DNA from: Stieleria varia
GTDB lineage: Bacteria > Planctomycetota > Planctomycetia > Pirellulales > Pirellulaceae
Direction: 5' to 3'
Length of the DNA stretch: 64,000 nt
Assembly (NCBI RefSeq): GCF_038443385.1
Contig: NZ_CP151726.1
Span: 2,542,001 to 2,606,000 of the forward strand
How positions within the stretch are numbered: position 1 is the stretch's first letter; each line of letters starts with the position of its first letter. Of this stretch, positions 1 through 7,394 are shown one piece after another. The notes under the pieces are model-generated. The model searched no databases, was not told the DNA's origin, and worked only from the letters and a program-made list of their open reading frames with translations. A program made the translations under genes and the position numbers.

Positions 1-179
1 GAATCGCCATGTTGTCAACTTAAACGACACTCGCCGAACTTGCTTCCCACCAGTTCTGAAAAGGGCCAAAATTCTTTGCTTGCGGAGCCGAAGACTCCAA
101 TCCCCAACCGCCCCAGGACCGACTCTGCCACAGAACTGGCACTCTTCTCCCGCTGCGCGAAGAACGTCCGCCACGAGCA

Positions 180-300
180 ACTGTAGGTCATGCTATGCAT
201 GACGAAATACGGTCCGCCTTAACTTCACGGTTGGCCGCCTGGATCCGGGCAGACACCTGCTGGCAACCGGTGTTACAGACTTGCGATGGACGGATGGTGT
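180..300. repeat. Dispersed repeat copy with GTCATGC/GCATGAC palindrome
   Basis: The palindrome GTCATGC-TAT-GCATGAC (187-203) is followed by a sequence related to 1062-1180 and 2293-2408 (GAAATACGGT, then CTTGGCCGCC-like and GACTTGCGATG-like blocks). The same palindrome recurs at 49277-49293. Bases 1-180 contain no convincing gene and may be the right arm of another degenerate attC, but I cannot pair it well. Confidence 0.7.
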
Positions 301-355
301 CGCGCACTCAACGCCCCAATGCCATGGTTCGCCCAGTACGTAGCACGCTTCGCTG

Positions 356-883
356 TCAGTCGAGAAGCAAAACACCATCGTCGATTTTCATGATTGCAAC
401 GGCACGTTTACCGTCATCCGCGTGCAGGGGCAATCCAACGCGGGAATCAGCAGCGCCTACAAGAAACCATCGCCCAAGTGGCGCTCTGGCAGTAGTACCG
501 ATCGACATCGGTGAGCGATTGCTCGATTGAAGCTCAATCTTAACTTGCAGCTCATCTTGCTCGTCGGTATTCAACATGGACAAGACTACCGACATTTGCC
601 CATAGCGAGATGATCCGGCAACATTCGCTCGCTGCCCGATACTAACCATGCTAGCGGCCGAGCCAGCAGGAACCAAACGTCCATAACCTGCAGCAGTCAG
701 GCCCTCGCGAGTCGGTCCGTCATAAGCGATGCGGTTCTCATCGTCGGATTCGATCAACCAAAGCACGTGGAAGGTCACATCTTTCGTTGGTCCAGTGAAT
801 TTCGCGTCGTTGGGCGTATCCTGAGCCAGCGACAGATTGCATCCGAGCAAGAGGAGGCAGAGAGCAAATGGAGGTAGTTTCAT
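356..883 (-). CDS. Small exported hypothetical protein (integron cassette)
   Basis: A 175-residue protein of unknown function. The frame stays open further upstream, but the ATG at 883 is chosen because it begins a clear export signal (MKLPPFALCLLLLGC). The LLGC at residues 12-15 could be a lipobox; alternatively signal peptidase I could cut after LSLAQ. The mature part is predicted to be beta-rich with no motif I recognise. It lies on the minus strand between two copies of the dispersed repeat, the same layout as 1580-2170, whose product is similar in length and also exported. The two proteins share a loose G-R-(W/V)-(F/L)-(L/V)-V-G segment near the C-terminus, so they may be distant paralogues. 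Its position in the attC-like array suggests a gene cassette. Confidence 0.7.
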   Translation of the reverse strand: MKLPPFALCLLLLGCNLSLAQDTPNDAKFTGPTKDVTFHVLWLIESDDENRIAYDGPTREGLTAAGYGRLVPAGSAASMVSIGQRANVAGSSRYGQMSVVLSMLNTDEQDELQVKIELQSSNRSPMSIGTTARAPLGRWFLVGAADSRVGLPLHADDGKRAVAIMKIDDGVLLLD

Positions 884-978
884 TGGGAACCCATCCTGGA
901 GTTTGCGGTTTGTCGTTTCAGAGCAACCTTTGACGGAGGAGACAGTGCAAAAGTTCCCCAAGGCCAGTCTTGGTGGGC

Positions 979-1066
979 GAACGATCCGCGATGACAGAGT
1001 CGCTGCATTGTGCTTTCCATTTTCCAGCGGTCTACCTGCGTCTTCGGGCGAGTTTTCGTAGGTCAT
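979..1066 (-). other. Degenerate attC-like recombination site
   Basis: The left arm begins CGAACGATCCGCGATG and contains AGTCGC; the right arm has GCGTCTTCGGGCGAG followed by TTTTCG. The centre (TTTCCATTTTCCAGCGG) matches the centres of the clearer sites at 3611-3695 and 10349-10434. It lies between the minus-strand genes at 356-883 and 1222-1590, where an attC is expected. The outer right core is poor and merges into the GTCATGC palindrome. Confidence 0.45.
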
Positions 1067-1312
1067 GCTGTGCATGAGGAGATACGGTCTGCCCATTTCC
1101 AAGTCTTGCCGCCTGGCTTGGGTAAAACATCTGCTGACATCCGATGCCACCGACTTGCGATGAACGCATGCCGTCATGCGACGAACATTTTCCAAACATG
1201 ACGTACCGGTTCAACGCCACGTCAGAGCCCCCACCGCGAGGACAGGAAGATGCAAAACCAGAATGAGCACGAGTTTTTTTGCCCACACATTTTTTTGCTC
1301 AGACTCGCCGCG
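990..1312. repeat. About 325-bp direct repeat, copy 1
   Basis: This block aligns along its length with 2215-2541: attC-like core, GTCATGC/GCATGAC palindrome (1062-1078), an ACATCTGCTGAC block, a CAACGC-ACGTCAGAG block, and a final stretch with two runs of T6-7 before GCC or GCT. The two copies bracket the gene pair 1222-1590/1580-2170, so repeat plus gene(s) behaves as one unit. Confidence 0.75.
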
Positions 1313-1590
1313 CTAAAGCAATCTCGACGCGCCACCATTTCGGCATCATCTAACCCGTTCAACCGAAGCGAGAGATGACGCCAATCCTGGTGCATGAATT
1401 CGATATCTTCACGAAGGAACTCCAGGTTGCCATTGCACAGTATGAGGAGTTGACGGTGCGTGCTCGGTTCTTCCTTTCGTAGCAATTCGGCGTTTGCGGA
1501 GGACTCGGCGACACAGTTGATCAAGAGACAATAGAATTCGACTCGATCGGCAGTTTCGCGTCCTGCGTTCCCGTGCTGCCTATTCGACAT
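1222..1590 (-). CDS. Hypothetical protein, coupled to the upstream gene
   Basis: A possible 122-residue protein starting at the ATG at 1590. That start overlaps the stop codon of the upstream gene (1580-2170) by 11 bases, a common sign of translational coupling, and is the main reason for calling it. Residues 1-90 are charged and look protein-like, with no recognised domain. The last 25 residues (cysteine- and phenylalanine-rich) are encoded by the 325-bp repeat, so the original C-terminus may have been lost or replaced. It may not be expressed. I see no homology to a named family. Confidence 0.45.
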   Translation of the reverse strand: MSNRQHGNAGRETADRVEFYCLLINCVAESSANAELLRKEEPSTHRQLLILCNGNLEFLREDIEFMHQDWRHLSLRLNGLDDAEMVARRDCFSAASLSKKMCGQKNSCSFWFCIFLSSRWGL

Positions 1591-2170
1591 CGCCATGTTT
1601 CGTGGCACCCGGTAAAGGTGGGGGCGCAATGATGACCGCCACATACGGAAGCCCCTCTTCAATCTCTATCCGCTTTACTTCTTTACCCGCACCCAACCGC
1701 ACGGGTTCAACTGCTCGACTGCCAGGTTCATCCAACAGCGTGATGCTCGCCTCGCCACCGACTGGCGTAAAGCCACCCACGAGAACCAACACGCGTCCCT
1801 TTTCCCGCAGAGGTACGTCTCCGCCGACGGGGCAAAAGTTGCCAGACTTATTGCCGTCAAGTTGACCACTCCAAACGCGATTGTCAATTTCAGCGTCCTC
1901 AAGTAGCCCGTCACAGACAGGCACCCAGTCTGTGACAGCGAAATACTCGGACTCGCCCATCTCTTTGAGTTGCTCTACAACCCAAGACTCGACGACGGGG
2001 CCATCCTGCTTCGGAGTGCGCTCGGTGACAGGCACGATTACCTTCACGAACACTTGGTTGAATCGCTGCCGCGCGATCGAGGCTTGCGTTGCATTCTCGG
2101 CGGGTAGCTCAGACGCAAAGATCGTGAGCGTGCAGAGCACCAACAATTGGGCAAAGCTACTACATCTCAT
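1580..2170 (-). CDS. Exported hypothetical protein (integron cassette)
   Basis: A 196-residue protein of unknown function beginning MRCSSFAQLLVLC with a hydrophobic core typical of a signal peptide, probably cut near ASELPAEN. The mature protein is acidic and beta-rich, with a GRVLVLVGGFTPVGG segment and a proline-rich C-terminus (APPPLPG). It is flanked by the two 325-bp repeat copies and followed by the overlapping gene at 1222-1590. Minus-strand orientation and flanking attC-like sites make it a likely integron cassette. No enzyme motif is visible. Confidence 0.7.
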   Translation of the reverse strand: MRCSSFAQLLVLCTLTIFASELPAENATQASIARQRFNQVFVKVIVPVTERTPKQDGPVVESWVVEQLKEMGESEYFAVTDWVPVCDGLLEDAEIDNRVWSGQLDGNKSGNFCPVGGDVPLREKGRVLVLVGGFTPVGGEASITLLDEPGSRAVEPVRLGAGKEVKRIEIEEGLPYVAVIIAPPPLPGATKHGDVE

Positions 2171-2211
2171 TTCGGACCTCCAAAAGTGTCAGTGGGACAG
2201 AATCCTAGCAG

Positions 2212-2296
2212 AAGGACGGCGTTGACGGAGTCGCGGCATTGTGGTTTCCATTTTCAAACGGTCTACCTGCGACTTCGGGTGAGTTTCCGTAGGTCA
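2212..2296 (-). other. Degenerate attC-like recombination site
   Basis: Arms GGAGTCGC (left) and GCGACTTC (right) surround a centre TTTCCATTTTCAAACGG that matches the other sites. Outer cores are weak. It lies just upstream of the gene at 1580-2170 in the position of a cassette boundary and forms the left end of the second 325-bp repeat copy. Confidence 0.45.
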
Positions 2297-2541
2297 TGCT
2301 GTGCATGACGAAATACGGTACGCCCCGTTCTACGCTTGGCCGCCCGGATTGGGGAAGACATCTGCTGACGACCGATGTTGCCGACCTGAGATGAACGATT
2401 GCCGGCATGCATAGCCTGACCTACCGCAACTGCCGGACCAACGCTGCGTCAGAGGACCGACAGCGAGGGGCAAAAGATGCTGGCTCAAAATGAGCATGAG
2501 CATTTTTTTGCCCTTCCATTTTTTTGCCCAAACTTGTCGCA
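2215..2541. repeat. About 325-bp direct repeat, copy 2
   Basis: Second copy of the block at 990-1312, with the palindrome GTCATGC-TGT-GCATGAC at 2293-2309 and the double T-run at its right end (about 2506-2530). Confidence 0.75.
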
Positions 2542-3204
2542 CCGAGGTGTCTCAAGTCGATCTGGCAACCTGGAAGTATCGATCGATCATACTCGACTTC
2601 GTTCCACTTGATTGGCTTTCAAGCTTCAACGGTAGTATTCGGTCGTCCGAATCCCTGAGTGTCATTTGGCTTCGTCGCTTATTCCACTTCTGGGACATAC
2701 TCGAATCGGCACGACTGGATGAAGTGGTCCATTAAGAACTTCAGGGTCCTCACTGGCTACTTGACTGACGTGGTGTGCAGCGCGCGTGAGCCGACCAAGG
2801 CGAACAGCAAACGTTCTTTGGGGCGCAGACTCCGGGTCTCTCCACGAAGCTCGCCAATGACGCGTCGCGGAGTGCTGCCTTGGGGCATGCACAAACCTTG
2901 GGCACTGGAATCATCTGATTGGATCCAACAGGTACCAAATTTCGGAGCTATTCCCGTTCACAGCCGCGCACACCACCCGCAGTCCATTCATCCTCACCCC
3001 CTTTCTGCCTGTCTCGCTCCAGAAAGTCCAGTGCTTTAACGACTGACTTCGACCACCCGTCTTAGAGCCGCTGCAACACTCAATACTGGCCTGTCAATAC
3101 TGGGCCTGTGGGCTAGCAGCTACCCAGGCGGGATTTCCCCCCGCTCGTCAATCAGACCTTGCCAGTCCGCACGTGCAAGGCTTTGTTCTGTGACGTATTT
3201 TAGG
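2542..3204. other. Gene-poor stretch
   Basis: I see no convincing gene in about 660 bp. Open frames here have no plausible start, signal or composition. A pair of CAATACTGG-containing short repeats lies at 3079-3107 and a GC-rich tract (about 3110-3145) precedes the next gene's 3' end. A decayed cassette is possible. Confidence 0.5.
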
Positions 3205-3579
3205 TCAGTCTTGCAGCGCAATTTCAGTGGTGCCATCGACAATCAAAGCACGTTCCATGATATCAAGTTCCGTCCCATCTAGCATAAGCCTCCAGCGTCC
3301 GGGCCGTAGCGTTTCGTCGTGAAACGTGGTCTTTCCCAGTTCCGCTGGCAGTTCCATCCGCGTTGCCCGTTCAATTTCAGTGTCAATTAATTGCCCCGTG
3401 AGAACCGTCGTGTAAGTTGGCCGAACATCATTGGACTTGTACACCTCAACGATTGCACCTTGAGGAGAATTTCGCACAGAAATCTGCCACGATGGGCGTG
3501 ACGTCATCCACGCGAACATCGCGACAATCGGTATCGCAATGATAGCGAGCACGATGATGATAGGCGCGATCTTACGCAT
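3205..3579 (-). CDS. Small membrane-anchored hypothetical protein (cassette)
   Basis: A 124-residue protein. The ATG at 3579 is chosen because it starts an uncleaved N-terminal membrane helix (MRKIAPIIIVLAIIAIPIVA), although the frame is open further up. The remainder, about 95 residues, is soluble and faces the periplasm if the anchor is N-in; it resembles a short beta-domain (PGRWRLMLDG) but matches no family I know. An attC-like site (3611-3695) lies 31 bp upstream and separates it from the hydrolase, so this is a one-gene cassette. Confidence 0.7.
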   Translation of the reverse strand: MRKIAPIIIVLAIIAIPIVAMFAWMTSRPSWQISVRNSPQGAIVEVYKSNDVRPTYTTVLTGQLIDTEIERATRMELPAELGKTTFHDETLRPGRWRLMLDGTELDIMERALIVDGTTEIALQD

Positions 3580-3610
3580 GGTGCATTTGCCAGGTGTCGA
3601 AGTTGATCTT

Positions 3611-3695
3611 AGAACGACCGCAATCACCGAGTGCGGCCAAGTTGATTTCCATTTGCAAACACGCCATGCCGCACTTCGATAAATTGCATGGTTCT
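3611..3695 (-). other. attC-like recombination site
   Basis: One of the clearest sites. AGAAC-GACC-GCAAT-CACCGA-GTGCGGC on the left pairs with GCCGCAC-TTCGATAAATTGC-ATG-GTTCT on the right, leaving unpaired bases on one arm as in attC hairpins. The centre has TTTCCATTTGCAAAC. It starts six bases after the stop of the hydrolase gene and ends 31 bp before the next start, exactly where a cassette boundary should be. Confidence 0.65.
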
Positions 3696-3701
3696 GCGTT
3701 T

Positions 3702-4727
3702 CTAACGCACCGGGCCGAACAATGCCTGAAGCCCAGCTGAAGATGTCATTGTACCGAATCCGTAATGTCCCACCTTGGGCACAACTGCAAACTTGTGAAA
3801 ACGAGTGATCCGTTTTCCATACTTGAAATCTAGAAAGGACTGAAATACCAACATGCGTTGTAGGCGATGAGCGCCCTGCATCATCGCGCCGCAACTCTTG
3901 CCGAGAGATCCATCGTTTGGGTCAGCATCGTTTTCCCCGCATAGGTAGAAGACTCGCTTCTTTGCGTAAGACTCAACGATCGCCTGAGAATCAACGTCAG
4001 CGAAATAGCCGTAGGGTTTCTCAAGTCCGTAACCCCAATGGTTGTATCCAGGGCATTGCTCAACAGTCGTCTCATCTGGAATCAAGAAACTTCGTTTCGA
4101 AACGTTGTAACGCTCGGCGGAAGGATAGGCGTATGACGATGGCGCAGAGACAACGTAACGAAATTGAATCATTTCGTGCTGGTATTTGCCTACCATTGCA
4201 TATCTCTGCACAAATTGACCGCCAGCAGAATGCCCGACCAAGACAATCTCGCGAACATTTGGGAAATTACCGCTGTCGACAAGACGTTCTAACCATTCGT
4301 CGACGACGGCATAGGCGCTAAGTGAAATCGCCTTTGCATCAGGACCATTTGCAGATCGTGACGAACCACGATACGGGCTGGACCTCCAAAACAACAAGCC
4401 ATCTGTGATCGCGCCTGGAATCACGTTCTGCTCGTAAAACTGAGGTGCAACGATTAATGTCTGATTGAGAGCGCCGCGTACGCGCGAAGCCGCTTGCTGA
4501 GCATTCTTGTAGTACTGCAACGCGTCGAAATCGCTGCTGTGGATTGAGAATAGAATTCGCGTGATGCGAGGATTTGCCTCTGTAGTGGGGTGGCTGGCAG
4601 CGTACGGAACGAACGCTCCAGGCTGAGACTTCACATCGTAACGAAGCGGTGCGGTCTCCAATGCAGTAGCGTCTGCGGACAGCAACGAAACCGCGAAAAC
4701 GCATGTTATGAAGTGTGAAAATCTCAT
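3702..4727 (-). CDS. Exported alpha/beta-hydrolase (cassette)
   Basis: A 341-residue probable serine hydrolase. Residues 1-22 form a signal peptide. The nucleophile elbow GHSAGG places Ser167; the acid is probably in GENDADPND (near 262) and the histidine in VGHYGFG (near 325), giving an ordered Ser-Asp-His triad. Length and layout fit esterase/lipase-like members of the fold that act in the periplasm or outside; the substrate cannot be read from the sequence. It is the largest product in the array. It has an attC-like site directly after its stop and a strong hairpin (4774-4810) upstream, and is probably a mobile cassette gene. Confidence 0.8.
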   Translation of the reverse strand: MRFSHFITCVFAVSLLSADATALETAPLRYDVKSQPGAFVPYAASHPTTEANPRITRILFSIHSSDFDALQYYKNAQQAASRVRGALNQTLIVAPQFYEQNVIPGAITDGLLFWRSSPYRGSSRSANGPDAKAISLSAYAVVDEWLERLVDSGNFPNVREIVLVGHSAGGQFVQRYAMVGKYQHEMIQFRYVVSAPSSYAYPSAERYNVSKRSFLIPDETTVEQCPGYNHWGYGLEKPYGYFADVDSQAIVESYAKKRVFYLCGENDADPNDGSLGKSCGAMMQGAHRLQRMLVFQSFLDFKYGKRITRFHKFAVVPKVGHYGFGTMTSSAGLQALFGPVR

Positions 4728-4773
4728 TTTGTGTGTCTCGCAGCGCTGTCAACTCTAATCGCAGAACGAATTG

Positions 4774-4810
4774 CGATCTATGCAGGCACAGGACGTGCAT
4801 GCATAGATCG
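4774..4810. repeat. Near-perfect hairpin upstream of hydrolase gene
   Basis: CGATCTATGCAGGCAC (4774-4789) pairs with GTGCATGCATAGATCG (4795-4810) across a 5-base loop with one mismatch. It is followed by GTTGAGC (4813-4819), which fits the GTTRRRY core of an attC right end, so this may be an attC of a different subfamily. A terminator for the gene at 4887-5294 is the alternative, but there is no T-run. Confidence 0.55.
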
Positions 4811-4886
4811 GGCGTTGAGCTTTGTCGGAGGTTGCCAACCCAAATGACTTGGCCCGTAGAGCTTGGATCGGAGCGTCCAATCCGCC

Positions 4887-5294
4887 TCAAAAAGATTCTA
4901 TCTCGAACGACACTCCCGGTGTCAAACCAGGCAGGTACATCTGGAGCGATTTTGCCGGGTCCCAGCCCGTTTCCTTTGCGACTTCTACCTGCGTTTCCAG
5001 ATACCAGTCGTAATCATCCGAACATATCATGCGTCGCCCCACCATCAGCATCATCGCAACCAAAGCATCGTCCCACCAAAAAGCCTCTCTCTGACCGCGA
5101 AGCCGGTCAAAGACGGTAGCCGTTGGTCGCGACAGCTCGCCGACGGTCAGCAATTCCCAATACCCAACCGACCCCGAAGGCGATCGCAGAAGACACGATA
5201 CACAACACCGCCTGCGAAACGAACAAAGCTCAGGCGTCGGCAGAAAGAAGTGGCCGCAAGCGGTGTCACAATCGCAGTCGATGAGACAAGACAT
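4887..5294 (-). CDS. Doubtful hypothetical protein or gene remnant
   Basis: An open frame of 135 codons. The first 50 residues are rich in Cys, Arg and Ser and do not look like protein, whereas the last 75 (from about REAFWWDDALVAMMLM to ESF) have a normal amphipathic pattern with aromatic and acidic residues. It may be the 3' part of a decayed cassette gene whose real start has been lost. No family is recognised. Position and strand fit the cassette series. Confidence 0.35.
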   Translation of the reverse strand: MSCLIDCDCDTACGHFFLPTPELCSFRRRCCVSCLLRSPSGSVGYWELLTVGELSRPTATVFDRLRGQREAFWWDDALVAMMLMVGRRMICSDDYDWYLETQVEVAKETGWDPAKSLQMYLPGLTPGVSFEIESF

Positions 5295-5939
5295 TCATCG
5301 GAAGTTGCTCAGTTACGAAGCTTTTTTCGTGTGTCGTTGTGTTCTTCGTGGCCATCGCTGCCCCCGACCCAGCGAGTGAAGACTGCTTGCCACAAATAGC
5401 GCGAGAAGCCACAAGAACTCAGGCCACTGTTGGACCGCCGCATGGTTTCATCGGCAGCACCACGTTGCCAGGACGCTCTGATGCTGCGTCCCCATGAGTC
5501 GTGCCCTGTAGTGGTCAGGTCCGATTAGTGTAGCTGGCAAGCTAAGCAGCAACCTTGTTGCCACGCGGCCCACCGTAAGCCGTATTCGCCAAGGAAGCGT
5601 GATGAGAGAACGGAATGCTAACGACGATTTTGAAACGTCATCGGGGAGGCAGAGGATGAAGGTACGTCCCGACATCGCCCATCGTCGCAAAAAAGGGACT
5701 GGAAACCGGTCTTCGATGGCAAGGCACCGTCGAACAGACGCAGCTCGAAACGTGAAGCAGTATCGCACGCCGTGTCGCGTCATTCAGCATGGACGACGCA
5801 CCGCCAGCATCTGAAGCAGCGGCAAGCAAAAACCAAGTGAGCTAGTCAAACCACTTGGCAGGACCACGGGCTTCTTGAACAGAGGACTTGAACATCGGCT
5901 GCATTCGTTCCTCACTCCGCGATGTCAAATCTTTACTTG
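5295..5939. other. Gene-poor stretch with a dispersed repeat
   Basis: No convincing gene. At 5322-5352 there is a TTTTTTCGTG...TTCTTCGTGGC sequence that is the reverse complement of one at 10632-10663 (GCCACGAAGAACACGAAAAG...), a dispersed family found twice at the edges of the array. Open frames on both strands have shadow-like composition. Confidence 0.5.
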
Positions 5940-6503
5940 TTACGTTTCTTCTCCGGGCAGGTGCCAGTAAGAAGGCTTCGTTTCGCGTGGGATCCGATCA
6001 CCTTCGGGAGTGAAAAACCAGTTTAGAAAATCAGTGCTGCACATTCCAGTACATTCAACATGCACGAGCCCGCGACCGGTAACAGTCATTTCGTTTCCGT
6101 CACCCTGAAACTCGACGTTGGTCGAACCACATTGCAGACACTTTGGTGGTGCGAGACGATCGCTCCGCCATTGAACCCGTCGTTCTGCCTCGTCGATCGC
6201 CTCGGCATACAACCGTTTTCGGCGTTCGCGAAATACAGGTTTGTCGAAGGGTGGTTCTTCTGAAGTAAAGACTTCGGCGCGCATAGACGTTGGATCGCGC
6301 AGTTCGACAAGTTCGTCCTCGATTTGTTGCAGCGACGCAATCCACTCAGCATCGACGAAGTCTTGGCATTTAACGCACCACGCCATCGTTGGTCGAAGGT
6401 CAAGTGTCGACCCATCGCCGAATTCGTAGTAGTATCCGCGCAGACCGAACCATTCCGTTTCTTCACCTGTGTCCGCGAATCGAATTATGTAGCAGGCTGG
6501 CAC
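5940..6503 (-). CDS. Hypothetical protein with two CxxC knuckles (cassette)
   Basis: A 187-residue cytosolic protein. CVKC (residues 43-46) and CLQCGS (near 122) could form a split zinc ribbon, with a further Cys pair in ECTGMCSTDF near 150. Between them is a charged helix (about 55-110). The WHLPGEET C-terminus and FGDGSTLDLRP segment look natural, so I trust the frame. Function unknown. It is preceded (minus strand) by the attC-like site at 6528-6614 and transcribed in the same direction as the other cassettes. Confidence 0.75.
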   Translation of the reverse strand: MPACYIIRFADTGEETEWFGLRGYYYEFGDGSTLDLRPTMAWCVKCQDFVDAEWIASLQQIEDELVELRDPTSMRAEVFTSEEPPFDKPVFRERRKRLYAEAIDEAERRVQWRSDRLAPPKCLQCGSTNVEFQGDGNEMTVTGRGLVHVECTGMCSTDFLNWFFTPEGDRIPRETKPSYWHLPGEET

Positions 6504-6527
6504 CGGCGAACGCCTTTGATCTGAAAC

Positions 6528-6614
6528 GTAACGGTAGCCGTCACCGGGCGGCGAGAGTAAAACTAACCATCAGAAAACGCGTTGACGCCGCTCCGGTGCA
6601 CGGCATGGTTATCC
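6528..6614 (-). other. attC-like recombination site
   Basis: Left arm GTAACGGTAGCCGTCACCGG then GCGGCG; right arm CGCCGCTCCGGTGCACGGC then ATGGTTATCC. The arms pair over most of their length with extra unpaired bases in one arm. The right core GTTATCC contains the TAA stop of the neighbouring gene (6609-7019), a feature often seen when a cassette gene ends inside its attC. Confidence 0.65.
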
Positions 6615-7019
6615 GTTGCCTGACGTTAGCACGGATCGGATGCGGTAGAGTATACGCCGAATGAAGGACGCTGTCTTGGGCGGTGTTCGGTCATGCGTTG
6701 TATCGAGCATCCAGAACGGCATCCGTGACGTCTCCGGCAAACGCTCAACGGTATCGCCACGATCGTCGCCATGTGAGAACGTTCGCAACCGTTCACTAAA
6801 TGGGCGAGTTGGGGTGGCGTCAAGCTGGTTACGCGGTCGTCGTAGCTTGGGTTTGTATTTGAGCGCACTTGAGACGAAGCGGCCCACGTAAAGTCCACCG
6901 CAAAATGAACCGAACAAGATAGCACCAACCGGAGGTGCATCGCCCGCTAACGGCATCGTCGCCGCAGTTGCGAAGATCGCGAATATGATTGCGATGCCGA
7001 CAGTGATGATGTAGTTCAT
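6609..7019 (-). CDS. Small membrane protein (cassette)
   Basis: A 136-residue protein with two hydrophobic segments (residues 3-22 and about 30-50, the latter GAILFGSFCGGLYVGRFV), followed by a basic, probably cytoplasmic tail of about 80 residues. The ATG at 7019 opens directly into the first membrane helix. The stop lies inside the attC core at 6608-6614. No family recognised. Upstream is the attC that has been split by the IS element. Confidence 0.7.
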   Translation of the reverse strand: MNYIITVGIAIIFAIFATAATMPLAGDAPPVGAILFGSFCGGLYVGRFVSSALKYKPKLRRPRNQLDATPTRPFSERLRTFSHGDDRGDTVERLPETSRMPFWMLDTTHDRTPPKTASFIRRILYRIRSVLTSGNG

Positions 7020-7044
7020 TGCGAATCACGAACGGGCTTCAGTC

Positions 7045-7120
7045 GGATAACGGCACGCGTCACCCGGTACACGCGAAAGATTTTTCACTTAAAAACGCTG
7101 GCTTGCGTACTCGGGTGCAC
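7045..7120 (-). other. Left part of an attC-like site interrupted by an IS
   Basis: Starts GGATAACGGCACGCGTCACC and runs to TCGGGTGCAC, where the insertion element begins. Joined to 9215-9225 (GGCATGGTTCG) it recreates the right arm GGTGCACGGCATGGTT seen intact at 6595-6610. Confidence 0.6.
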
Positions 7121-7253
7121 CTTCTTTTCCGCACGTCTCGTTTTCATTTTCTTCGAGTTTTCGCGGACATGCAAGCGGCGTTCTTTGCGGAATGTTATCC
7201 ATGCCGGGGTGTCCAGCGATGCGCAAAACTTTTTTTGACGAGCACACCTTTAT

Positions 7254-7323
7254 ACTTACGTCAAATGAAATTCACGTAAGTTGAGTCCGACTCGACTTAC
7301 GTCAATGGCTGTTTCCGTAAGTC
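7254..7323. promoter_or_regulatory. Alternating CTTACG repeats near IS left end
   Basis: Four copies of an ACTTACG/CGTAAGT element in alternating orientation lie at 7254-7260, 7275-7281, 7294-7301 and 7316-7322, between the left inverted repeat and the transposase start. Spacing is about 20 bp. They could be subterminal transposase-binding sites or operators over the promoter. I infer the role from position only. Confidence 0.45.
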
Positions 7324-7394
7324 TTAATGCACCGCGCGCGCCGTCCCTGTTGGACACCTTTCTATCAACGCAGGCCGATGCATAACGTGCCTGC

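Noticed and set aside
2659-3039. 126-codon plus-strand frame in the gap at 2.5-3.2 kb
   Set aside because: Rich in Arg, Ser, Pro and Trp with no start signal; looks like non-coding GC-rich sequence.
5448-5783. 111-codon minus-strand frame between cassettes
   Set aside because: Arg/Leu-rich shadow-type composition on both strands, no ribosome-binding site.
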